A stretch of DNA of 11,951 bases, taken from NCBI GenBank assembly GCA_910592205.1, contig CAJVPJ010001142.1, positions 1-11,951 of the forward strand, in the 5' to 3' direction. Position 1 is the first letter of the stretch. Every line of letters begins with the position of its first letter. The notes below the pieces were generated by a model. The model was not told the origin of the DNA, did not search any database, and was given only the letters and a program-made list of their open reading frames with translations. The position numbers were made by a program, and so were the translations under genes. The DNA comes from Paraglomus occultum. Its lineage: Eukaryota; Glomeromycota; Glomeromycetes; Paraglomerales; Paraglomeraceae. Positions 1 to 6,888 of this stretch are shown piece after piece.

Positions 1-1
1 T

Positions 2-171
2 CAGTCAAAATAACGTTTGAGCCATTTATTATTATGCTACCACAAGACTGGCCAGTCGCGATATAGTAAAGATTTATACCACGTATATATAAACTTTACT
101 TTAACGAGAATATTCGATATAGTCAAGAAAAACCCCCGTCCCGTCGACTTGACTATATCGAGTCTTGACTG
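2..171. mobile_element. Possible pogo-type MITE remnant
   Basis: The right edge reads CTTGACTG followed by TA (172-173), the typical terminus of pogo/Tc1-type MITEs, and CAGTCAA at 2-8 could be the matching left end in inverted orientation. Only about 7 bp match, and the left TA cannot be checked at the window edge. Inside lies a perfect 14-bp inverted repeat (114-127 and 148-161, TCGATATAGTCAAG on the left arm) with a 20-base C-rich loop. The right arm of that hairpin lies close to the TIR-like end. The hairpin is certain from the sequence; calling the whole a MITE is inference. Confidence 0.35.
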
Positions 172-178
172 TAAATGC

Positions 179-237
179 AAAACCTCCATAAATGCAACAT
201 GGCCCCTGGTCCCAAGGCGTTGCATTTATGAGGTTTT
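179..237. repeat. Long hairpin (inverted repeat)
   Basis: AAAACCTCCATAAATGCAAC (179-198) pairs with GTTGCATTTATGAGGTTTT (219-237). The stem has 19 bp with one bulged base, and the loop is a GC-rich stretch of 20 bases. It directly follows the MITE-like right end at 171. TA dinucleotides flank it at 172-173 and 242-243, so it could be a tiny fold-back element. No coding potential is seen. Confidence 0.65.
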
Positions 238-252
238 ATTGTACGCGTAACA

Positions 253-282
253 CTATCAGTCACCCAATATATATTCAGTTTT
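253..282 (+). repeat. Direct repeat, left copy, flanking Tc1 relic
   Basis: This stretch (begins CTATCAGTCACCCAATA, ends CAGTTTT) recurs in the same orientation at 1035-1063 (begins CTATTAGTCACCTAATT, ends TAGTTTT) with a few substitutions and one indel. The two copies bracket the decayed Tc1 transposase. The right copy is in the 3' region of that element; the left copy may be the 3' remnant of another related element or part of a direct-repeat end structure. Confidence 0.45.
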
Positions 283-330
283 GTTAGCAAATCGTGTAGT
301 TAAGATTACAAAAGACAAATAAACAGTAAA

Positions 331-1009
331 CATTGTTTTTTGTTTATTTCGCTCTGTCTGTGAAAACAACCGTTCTATTGTTAACTTACTTTGGCAGCAG
401 AATATCCGTATTAGTATTCCGAAAGAAAGTTTAAGCAAAACTGGTATACCACTACGTACATGTCAATGATATGTCAGTTTATTAAAAAACTTCGCAAAAT
501 TCATAAATCTGGCCGTCTAAGAAAATTGACTCCAGAAAAACGACGCAGCTTGGGATGATCATCAAAGGCAATCATTATGCAACCGACTACTGAAATAAAG
601 GCTATTTTGGAAGAATGTATCAAGATCTAAATTATCGGAATTTTCAAAATGCAATTTTGAAGTTAGCAATATATCCGTCGTAAGCTTTCTCACCTTGGTT
701 ATAACGCAATTTTTCCAATAAAAGTTTCTTCCAAATAATCTGAATACTCGTCTTCCACGACGCGTTTTTGCTTGGCCTTCATACAGTCCGCATCTCAATC
801 CTATTGAGAATATCCGGGCTGGTTTGATATTGAAGCATAATGTCGAGAACATGTTAAAAAATGATAGCATAGAAAAAAAAAGATTTAAACCCAATTTTAT
901 TAGTATTATCACGGAGAATGGGAGACAATTGATAAAAAGGTGATAGTTAATAGTATCAATAGCATGCAAAATTGAGTTTAACGCTGAAGGAGTACATATC
1001 AAGTATTAA
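331..1009 (+). pseudogene. Decayed Tc1/mariner-type transposase
   Basis: Reading across frames gives ordered pieces of a Tc1-like transposase. An N-terminal HTH segment (…RSIVNLLWQQNIRIS…) is followed by TGIPLRTCQ near 440, then KSGRLRKLTPEKRRS (about 508-552), a frameshift to IIKGNHYAT, and TTEIKAILEECIKI. Then come RRKLSHLGYNAIFPIK (about 675-723), WPSYSPHLNPIEN near 774-812, and a C-terminal FNAEGVHIKY before TAA at 1007-1009. The middle of the catalytic domain, including the first DDE Asp region, is missing between about 725 and 765, and there are several frameshifts and stops. The SPxLNPIEN block around the last catalytic acidic residue is still recognisable. Live members of the family cut and paste DNA at TA sites; this copy cannot. 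Minus-strand open frames here are antisense artefacts. Confidence 0.8.
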
Positions 1010-1034
1010 CATTATAATAAAAGTTGTAGTTACT

Positions 1035-1095
1035 CTATTAGTCACCTAATTCTATTTAGTTTTAAGAAAATAGATTTTTATTTTCGCTGGGGGTG
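1035..1095 (+). repeat. Right end of Tc1-type element with direct repeat
   Basis: Positions 1035-1063 repeat the 253-282 motif. The stretch continues to TATTTTCGCTGGGGGTG ending at 1095, followed by TA (1096-1097). Its reverse complement, CACCCCCAGCGAAAATAA, resembles the terminal repeat of the 3029-3528 element (CAGTCCCCGGCGAAAATAA), so this is probably the right terminus of the element that carried the decayed transposase. No matching left terminus is visible, so the left end is lost or rearranged. Confidence 0.5.
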
Positions 1096-1097
1096 TA

Positions 1098-2356
1098 TTA
1101 CTCTTTTTCTAAGTGTAAGCATTGAAAAGGTTGCCAAGATATTGAAATTAATCAAAGAGATGTTTTTGCTAATTTTTGAAAGCAATTATTATTTTCTCAA
1201 GGACAAACACCTCCTACAGTCAAACACTTGAATTTGACGAAACTCAACAAATTATTTTCTTTGAAATTTTAGATAGTAAGCTTCATAATCTCAATTTCTC
1301 CGCGATTTTTTTATTCTCAAAGTACTTAAAAAATTTGACTATTAAATCCCTAATTGTTAACTAAAAATTGTGTAATACTGATTTATTTACCCGTTTTTCA
1401 CGAATGAATTTCTCCAAATTATTAGCGGCTTTAAATAACTGCTGATTCCCTCGTGTTGAATTGGCCAACATTGTTACATTAATATGTTTGGCTATAGCAA
1501 TTGCTGATTCATGTTATTGGGAAATACATAACAGTACCATATTGTAACGGTTACAAATGATATTGTCCAAAATTGTTTTTTTTTTTAAAAAAAAAGCCTA
1601 GAATATTGTATTTAAGTTTGTATGGTGTCTTAATAGCAAACAGGATGTCCAACTTGAAAAATTCAAAATTACATACTAAATATTTGTTATCAAAGCCTAT
1701 TACTAATAACAAAAGTCCAGCGTGCAATTTAACGTAACAAGGTTATTGAAAAGAAGGAAAAAGAAAACGAATTTATGCAGTATTGGCTGTTACTCCGCAT
1801 AAGATATATATCACGTTTCTCGAATACAAGTATCCATTCGCTGTTAAAATAATGTCATTATTTCAACTGACTAATAGCATTCGGTCTGCCATGTTACCAT
1901 ATTGATATCTTTCATCATTTATTATGGATACTTCTGCGCTAGCAACATCAAAGAAAACGATTATGGTGATAACGTTTGACATACAAACAACGTTTCGCCA
2001 AGTTGCTGTCTTTGATTAATAAACACGATAAAGCATTCACTTGGCGAGATACACACATCTTACCGTGTTTTTATCGTTGTCACGGGACAGTGGAATGTAT
2101 TTACATAAGATCAAGAAATAGCAAGTCATGAAATTTCTGCTTTAATTTAATTTTTCCAAAAAATATGGGTGAGTATGTATGTACTTAATCTGATAAAATG
2201 CGAACATAACCAATAAGCATATCTGAATGCAAACTTTGAATATGTTACTGGTTTTTTAACGTTATCTCAAGGCTAAAAGCATTTCATAATCTAAAATAAC
2301 CCATGATTAATGCAAAGACGTTTTCATAAAACTAAATTAATGACGATTGGTTGGGG
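1098..2356. other. Intergenic AT-rich stretch, no confident gene
   Basis: No long open frame and no RNA gene is recognisable. A TACAGTCAAAC motif at 1216-1226 looks like a MITE end, but no clear partner was found. A T-run followed by an A-run around 1579-1599 can fold into a hairpin. An 8-bp inverted repeat (CGCCAAGT near 1996, ACTTGGCG near 2039) is present. A short coding-like minus-strand fragment is listed separately. The rest shows nothing I can assign. Confidence 0.6.
1361..1513 (-). pseudogene. Short coding-like fragment, unknown
   Basis: The minus frame is open from 1513 to a TAG at 1363-1361. An in-frame ATG at 1471 would give 36 residues (starts MLANSTRGNQQLFKAANN, ends LHNF). The amino-acid composition is more protein-like than in the surrounding frames, with an amphipathic stretch. 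I do not recognise the family. It may be a remnant of a transposon or host gene, or chance. Confidence 0.2.
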
Positions 2357-2376
2357 TTTTTTTTTTTTTTTTTTTT
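2357..2376 (-). repeat. T20 tract (poly(A) on minus strand)
   Basis: An uninterrupted run of 20 T. Read on the minus strand it is an A20 tail lying about 100 bases after the stop of the frame at 2712-2473. AATAAA (complement of TTTATT at 2412-2417) lies about 35 bases before it. It could be a retroposition tail or simply a mononucleotide repeat. Confidence 0.7.
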
Positions 2377-2472
2377 CATGTTTAACGTTACGTATCACTC
2401 ACTGGGATAAGTTTATTATGACAAACGTTGAAAATAAAAATTGGCATCCAATTTCAGTGATTAATTATAATC

Positions 2473-2712
2473 CTAATACCCAACTTCATTTTCCTTGTCT
2501 ATCATCAATTCAGTATAATCAAATGCGCTAGTGTCCTCATTATCCAGTTCAGAATCAATAGTGATGCTGAGCCCTTCTTGGCAATTATCAGCAAAGACAT
2601 TGTTGTCATATAAAGGTTCTGAAAATTGGTCATCACTTGAAAGTTCCTTATCACTTGAAAAATCTTCATCACTTGACAGCTCCTCACTCTCCTCACATCT
2701 CTTTCGCAACAT
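2473..2712 (-). CDS. Hypothetical acidic Ser/Asp-repeat protein (79 aa)
   Basis: This ATG-started minus-strand frame gives 79 residues. Residues 13-30 form three 6-residue units (SSDEDF, SSDKEL, SSDDQF), mirrored by an 18-bp periodicity in the DNA. The rest is also acidic and the protein ends ENEVGY. No catalytic motif, signal peptide or membrane segment is seen. Such Ser/Asp runs are common in eukaryotic disordered regions with casein-kinase-type sites; that is general knowledge, not proof of function. AATAAA at 2417-2412 and an A20 tract at 2376-2357 follow it, as in a processed mRNA copy. It could also be an exon of a larger gene: a GT donor-like site is visible upstream at about 2791. The overlapping plus-strand frame is probably a shadow. 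Confidence 0.35.
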   Translation of the reverse strand: MLRKRCEESEELSSDEDFSSDKELSSDDQFSEPLYDNNVFADNCQEGLSITIDSELDNEDTSAFDYTELMIDKENEVGY

Positions 2713-3028
2713 AAATAGTCAAAATTGACAGATTTAAACTAGCTTGATGCTATTGGTATAGAGTTTATGAGATAACATAATAATAATACCTTCTTATTCC
2801 CAGACTTTCACAGTATTCTGAGAAACCTTCTAAAGTCTATGGTGTTTTTTTGCTATTTTGATTGTCACTGTATACTTCCAATAATTACTAATTTGGTTGG
2901 CTTTCCATTTGGCAGATAATAATAAAGAAATGATGAAAGTATTGGTATAATAATAAGTGAAAACAATAGAGCTCACACACTGAAAATGCATAATACAAGG
3001 ATATACAAAACTCCTGCTCTCTGAAGTA

Positions 3029-3528
3029 CAGTCCCCGGCGAAAATAATGGCCGAGAAAAATTCGTTGTCATTGCTCACCATATGTTATAATATTAATTTT
3101 TCTAATATTACTGAAAATGCGACTAAAAGTATTGTACATGTCAGTGCAATATTCATAAAATTTCATAGTAGCCAATCTAAGACAACTTTTTAGCCTGTAG
3201 GAATGCTTCAATATTTGTCTTCTCAACAACCAGTGATTCGATTTTGATAATTCTATTTTTATTAATTGACTTTGATGCGGCAGCCATTCCGGTAGTTTTT
3301 TGTTCGATCGGCTCACTATACGTTAAAGATAAACTTAGTGGTACCAGTCATTTAAACAATTATATTTATATTTTAATAACTTGACAATAAAAATGTGTTC
3401 GATTATAGCCTTTTCCACATTCAAACTCTTACTTACACGCATGTGAAAAATAAAGTTTTTTGCGTAATTTATTATGTCCATTTTTGTCCTTAAGAAATAT
3501 GCTCCGCCATTATTTTCGCCGGGGACTG
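3029..3528. mobile_element. Tc1/mariner-type MITE (500 bp)
   Basis: A 27-bp terminal inverted repeat with one mismatch begins CAGTCCCCGGCGAAAATAAT at 3029 and, on the minus strand, at 3528. TA flanks both ends (3027-3028 and 3529-3530), as expected for the TA duplication of Tc1/mariner elements. The interior encodes no recognisable transposase; the minus frame at 3316-3068 has no family motif that I can see. The element is therefore most likely non-autonomous and mobilised in trans. The near-perfect TIR suggests modest age. The terminus resembles the right end of the decayed Tc1 element at 1095, so the two may belong to related families. Confidence 0.88.
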
Positions 3529-3557
3529 TATCATAAACAACTATCCTGTAAAAAAGA

Positions 3558-3656
3558 ATGCAGATAACAAACTATCCGAAAGTGCTTGATTTCACCATTA
3601 AATTCTTTTGTGGGCTATTAATCGGACTTGTCGTTGGTTCCATTGCTCCGTTATAA
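3558..3656 (+). CDS. Tiny hydrophobic ORF, candidate only
   Basis: An ATG-started 32-residue frame lies between two MITEs. After MQITNYPKVLDFTIKFF comes a run of small and hydrophobic residues (GLLIGLVVGSIAPL) that could form one membrane helix with a GxxxG-like pattern. The frame has no known family and no supporting signals. It may be the end of a decayed gene or chance in AT-rich DNA. Confidence 0.15.
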   Translation: MQITNYPKVLDFTIKFFCGLLIGLVVGSIAPL

Positions 3657-3664
3657 GACATATA

Positions 3665-3848
3665 CAGTCAAAGCTGGTTATAAGAATTCTACGGGACCAG
3701 AGAAAATATTCTTTATAACCAGAAATTCCTTATAACGAAGGTCACCTTTTATAGCTAAGATTATAACTTTTATAATTGGCTTGGAGAAAATCTTCGTTAT
3801 AAACAGATCTTCATTATGACCAGAGTTCGTTATAGCCAGCTTTGACTG
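3665..3848. mobile_element. pogo-type MITE (184 bp)
   Basis: The terminal inverted repeats CAGTCAAAGCTGGYTATAA (3665-3683 and, inverted, 3830-3848) match at 18 of 19 positions. TA flanks both ends (3663-3664, 3849-3850). The interior repeats TTATAACGAA- and CCAGA-like words and is largely self-complementary, as in pogo/Tigger-derived MITEs. There is no coding capacity. The open minus frame across it is a by-product of the palindrome. Confidence 0.9.
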
Positions 3849-3850
3849 TA

Positions 3851-4188
3851 GAGCGATAAACAATGCATTAGTCGAATGCACAATGGAAAGGCAGTGCGCG
3901 TAATGAATAGAAAGGCATTATTTTAAAGCTATACTAACGAGGAGGGTGTAGTGTATGAAACGTGAGCTAATCTAGCCAGGTGGCAGGAGAACAATAATTT
4001 GAAATCATTCGAACTATTCTTCCCTCATTGCTCCTACTCTACCTAACCCAAACGTATCGTATCTGCTTATTTACCTTTCAAACGAGTTTACATATACCCC
4101 AACCGACGACGCTCTATGTCCCAACCCCAACGCGTGTCGTAATGCATTCAACTATGCTCCCAATAAATGTGTATTCATTGTTTGCTTA
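3851..4188. other. Intergenic, no gene recognised
   Basis: No open frame or RNA gene can be supported here. The stretch includes a locally C-rich segment around 4030-4130 (repeated CCAACC- and CCCAAC-like words) that stands out from the AT-rich background but shows no tandem order. Confidence 0.5.
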
Positions 4189-4189
4189 C

Positions 4190-4291
4190 CTTGTTTAAAC
4201 TCATTGTATTTTTGGATAATTTCTCCATTTGAAGCATTAGGTTTATCATTTTTGTATTGATCTCTAAGGTTGAGGAATTCAAGTTGTCCAT
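4190..4291 (-). CDS. Candidate 5' exon with GTAAGC donor
   Basis: On the minus strand an ATG at 4291 opens 34 codons (starts MDNLNSSTLEINTKMINLML) that run to AAG just before a strong donor-like GTAAGC at 4189-4184. The peptide is amphipathic and could form a short coiled coil. A second frame over the same bases is also open and looks equally protein-like (contains HGQLEFLNLRDQYKNDKP), so the coding frame is unsettled. No downstream exon was identified. It could be an exon, a fragment of a dead element, or chance. Confidence 0.22.
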
Positions 4292-4438
4292 GTTGTGTAG
4301 CTGACGCGCGATGGATCGATCTAATACTAACGCTTAATCAATGACATAAGTATTGGGGCTGGAGCATGAAATTTTTCGACCGTTACATATGAATTTGTCC
4401 AAAAAAATTTTCTATTAAGACAGCATGCATAAATAGTA

Positions 4439-4774
4439 CAGTCATATCCCCACTTTGGAGGAGTTTTGAGGGATATAAATGAGGTATTCATTTGAAGTTA
4501 ATGAAGTTTGGCGTTTAGCCTTTTCTACAGACTTATCGAATTATCTTACATATATACTTTACATCATTTGCCGTTATAAACTAAAAACCTTTTAACTACA
4601 TCAAGTGCCCTCCACATCGAAATTATCGTTTATATGATATGGGAATTTGGGGCAGCAAAAATATCGGGGATAGGGATATATCTGAAGGGGACACTAACGA
4701 GGTAAATTTATATAGAAATACAATAGAGGAAATCCGTCCCGCTTCACAGGTGGGATTTAAAAGAGGTATGACTG
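4439..4774. mobile_element. MITE with short TIR and TA duplication (336 bp)
   Basis: CAGTCATAYC begins at 4439 and, inverted, at 4774; the ten-base termini match at all but one position. TA lies immediately outside both ends (4437-4438, 4775-4776). Subterminal sequence on both sides is built from GGATATA- and GGGG-like words, as in pogo-like MITEs. No coding capacity. The TIR is short, so confidence is lower than for the other two MITEs. Confidence 0.6.
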
Positions 4775-4906
4775 TATTAGTATTATAATTACCGTCCGTT
4801 AATTAACACGATCGTTAGAAATCATTTCCGTTTACGTATGGGTTGATTAATTTCTTCCGATTATTCGACCGTTTACATTAATTTCATTGATAAAAATTCC
4901 AATTAT

Positions 4907-5233
4907 TCAATCGCATCTTTACATGAATGCTTTGCTGCAATGGACAATTCATTTCATCTCAAAATGCCTCGATCGAGAAGAAAACCTTGACAACGATGAG
5001 AAGTTCTTGGTTGCAAATCCGCGGAAGATGAAGAAAAAGATACCGTCGTCAAAAAAATTTCCCTTAATGAAGGAATGGATGCTCTTAAGAAGTCCCTGAT
5101 ATTTCTCGAACAACAAGACAACGTTGACTTTAAGACAAAAGACTTGACAGCCGTCAGGCGTCTTATCAGTCAAATTACATTACACCATCTATCTTTACTT
5201 AAACAAACAACTTTTTTTACAATAAGCTTGTAA
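4907..5233 (+). pseudogene. C-terminal relic of pogo/Tigger-like transposase
   Basis: Three frames in order give one coherent protein tail: SIASLHECFAAMDNSFHLKM (from 4907), then ENLDNDEKF (about 4979), then a long stretch from 5000 to TAA at 5231-5233. That stretch contains VVKKISLNEGMDALKKSLIF and then LEQQDNVDFKTKDLTAVRRL. The acidic linker followed by a helical EALxxLxxFLEQQ…DF…DL…R block is what I recall of the C-terminal tails of pogo/CENP-B-like transposases. The DDE domain and the DNA-binding N-terminus are absent from the window. At least two frameshifts show that it is dead. AATAAA follows at 5277-5282. Family assignment is by memory of the tail and only moderately sure. Confidence 0.5.
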
Positions 5234-5645
5234 CCACGGTTTCACTCTGCTGGGTTTATTGCAAATTTCAACCGAAAATAAAGTTGATAACTACTAAAGG
5301 CTAGTTTATAACGTGTAAGATTTATTATGATAAAATTCTGTTTTACATTAAATGCTTCTTATTGGATAAACGTTTAATTCGACCGATGACTCCGGAACGG
5401 CATTGTTTCAAATTCACGCATGTTGATTACGCATTAATGACGTTAGTTCGAATATAGTGTGACTTGGGAAAATTTTGCTATAAAAAACGACCGAAATTAG
5501 GCTACTTTACGAAAAAGCTTCGCGAACTGCTTTTACAAAATCTGTCCAACAGACTTTATCATTTAAAATGTTTGCTCTCACAAGCGAAGATCGGAATATT
5601 TCCTTTATTATAAAATCCTCAAAGATTACTGATTAGCTGCTTATT
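5234..5645. other. Intergenic stretch, no gene recognised
   Basis: AT-rich sequence with an AATAAA at 5277-5282 (possible poly(A) signal for the relic upstream) and a TATAAAAAA-like word near 5479-5487 that could be a TATA box for the frame starting at 5646. No coding or RNA feature can be supported. Confidence 0.45.
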
Positions 5646-6022
5646 ATGAATCAGAAAATTGATAAAATAATCAATTTAGTTGATCCTACAAAACAGCATA
5701 ATAATAAACCAAGTAAACTAGTCGGGCGAACGAATTCCTCGCTAGACGTCGAAAAACTGAGGAAGAACTTTAAAACTTGTTTGACAAAAAGGCCGGGCTG
5801 AATTCGAAATTTTCGTTTAATCAGATGGCAACCGAAATCCGCAAGTTACGTGAAGCAAAAGGCATTGTTGCCTCCACGTTGAAAAGTTTCGACAAACGAA
5901 AAACGAATCCGAGGAAGAGCACACTAAAAGCTATCGAAGATTGAATTGATAAGTATAAAGAAATAGATGACACCGACAATAATATTATTAGTAGTAATGG
6001 TAAAGAAGATAATGAAAGTTAA
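5646..6022 (+). pseudogene. Broken HTH (Cro/C1-XRE-like) hypothetical gene
   Basis: An ATG at 5646 opens MNQKIDKIINLVDPTKQHNN and runs in that frame to TGA at 5799-5801. A different frame from 5723 reads RANEFLARRRKTEEEL, TAA (5771-5773), NLFDKKAGLNSKFSFNQ, then MATEIRKLREAKGIVASTLK and SFDKRKTNPRKSTLKAIED. It meets TGA at 5942-5944 and continues IDKYKEIDD to TAA at 6020-6022. The STL…F…RKTNPR.STLKAIEDWI-like block resembles the recognition helix and following loop of Cro/C1-type helix-turn-helix domains, suggesting a small DNA-binding protein. One frameshift and two in-frame stops indicate a pseudogene, unless introns explain them. The resemblance is seen by eye; I do not know a described family. 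Confidence 0.5.
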
Positions 6023-6207
6023 ATCTGCGCTAGAGTGACCAAAATAGGTTATACTCATAAATGACTTCACTTGTTATTATTTATATTAAGAGCACGCATT
6101 CAAAATAATAAAATTTACGCTTACGAAAAATTTAATGTTTGACTTTTTGATTGCAATTGTGTCAAGTAGCGAGCAGTCTTATCGATCTTTCGTTGACAGT
6201 CGTTCGA

Positions 6208-6534
6208 TCAATGGAGGCGTTGGTGGAAAGCTTTTACGTTATATTTATTGTTCTTACGTTTCTTCAAGTTTTGCTTCTTCCTTGGTTCATCATGTGTTGG
6301 TGTTGGTGTTGATGTTAATGCTCGTCTAGTAGTTATGATTTCCCGTTTCTCTTGATAAATTTCATAAGTAATTTTTAGATATTCCTGGAGAGTTTGGGTA
6401 TTATTGATTTTAAAAACATAAGAAGCAATTTTTTCTCTTTGAGCTTTCTTCTAATCGTATTGTAATTCTTGGGTTCCATAGTAATAGTGAATTAATTTCA
6501 TATTAATCATGTTATGGTTTATATTCATCAACAT
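6208..6534 (-). pseudogene. Hypothetical basic protein, one in-frame stop
   Basis: Minus strand from ATG at 6534: MLMNINHNMINMKLIHYYYG, then TQELQYD, TAG at 6453-6451, then 80 codons (KKAQREKIASYVFKINNTQT, LQEYLKITYEIYQEKREII, an STPTPTH segment, a basic KKQNLKKRKNNK tail) to TGA at 6208. The sense of the frame is kept across the stop, so TAG probably replaced a Gln codon. It is Lys/Arg rich with a nuclear-localisation-like tail. I do not recognise it. Its start lies only 33 bases from the Helitron 3' end, so the insertion may have separated it from its promoter or upstream coding part. Confidence 0.4.
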
Positions 6535-6548
6535 TAAAATTAAAGTCC

Positions 6549-6567
6549 ATAATAATAATAATAATAA
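6549..6567. repeat. (AAT)n microsatellite at Helitron junction
   Basis: About six AAT units, ending with the A at 6567 that abuts the Helitron 3' terminus. AT-rich simple sequence is a typical Helitron target. Confidence 0.85.
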
Positions 6568-6597
6568 CTAGTGTATAACCCGTCACTTTGTTGACGG
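6568..6597 (-). repeat. Helitron 3' terminal hairpin and CTAG
   Basis: On the minus strand CCGTCA (6597-6592) and TGACGG (6585-6580) form a perfect 6-bp stem around a 6-base loop. Eight bases later the element ends in CTAG (6571-6568), followed by T at 6567. This matches the canonical Helitron end: a short GC-rich hairpin about 10 bases before CTRR. The hairpin is thought to signal termination of strand transfer. Confidence 0.85.
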
Positions 6598-6627
6598 TGT
6601 GGTTATTTTATATTTTATATTTATGCC

Positions 6628-6633
6628 TTTATT
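6628..6633 (-). promoter_or_regulatory. AATAAA poly(A) signal candidate for Helitron gene
   Basis: TTTATT on the plus strand is AATAAA on the coding strand, about 255 bases after the helicase stop and 60 bases before the transposon end. In such AT-rich DNA the hexamer occurs often by chance. Confidence 0.25.
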
Positions 6634-6747
6634 ATATATATTATTATTACCAAAAAAAAGGTTGTTTAGTAGAATATAATAGAAATCTAAAGAAAATATG
6701 TATAAGCTATAATAAAGTGTAATAATTTCTGAGTATATAATAACCTG

Positions 6748-6864
6748 ATGAAAAGAGCATTAGTAAAGGATAAAAAGGTACAGAAAATAAAGAGAGAAAA
6801 ATTAAAAGAGAAGCTCAGAATGCCTAAAAAAAAGAAAACTAAGTTAATAAATGAAGAAAAATGA
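6748..6864 (+). CDS. Lysine-rich mini-ORF opposite the Helitron gene
   Basis: An ATG-started 38-residue frame (starts MKRALVKDKKVQKIKREK, contains MPKKKKTK) lies in the purine-rich 3' region of the Helitron, convergent with the main gene. The PKKKK stretch resembles a nuclear localisation signal. The frame may be only a consequence of the strong plus-strand A/G bias between 6760 and 6890. No family recognised. Confidence 0.12.
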   Translation: MKRALVKDKKVQKIKREKLKEKLRMPKKKKTKLINEEK

Positions 6865-6888
6865 GTAATAAGAAAGTAGAAAAAAGTA

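Noticed and set aside
562-1002. 146-codon minus-strand open frame
   Set aside because: It lies antisense to recognisable Tc1 transposase fragments on the plus strand, so it is a shadow.
1216-1340. Possible MITE starting TACAGTCAAAC
   Set aside because: The only inverted partner (TTTGACTATTA at about 1334) matches weakly and there is no clear TA duplication.
3678-3881. 67-codon minus-strand frame
   Set aside because: It runs through the palindromic MITE at 3665-3848 and is explained by its repeats.
5446-5456. tRNA B-box-like GTTCGAATA
   Set aside because: No A box, no acceptor-stem pairing and no cloverleaf could be built around it.
6135-6329. 64-codon plus-strand frame ending LVLVLMLMLV
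   Set aside because: It is antisense to the more protein-like minus frame; the hydrophobic end comes from the ACACCA repeat read in reverse.
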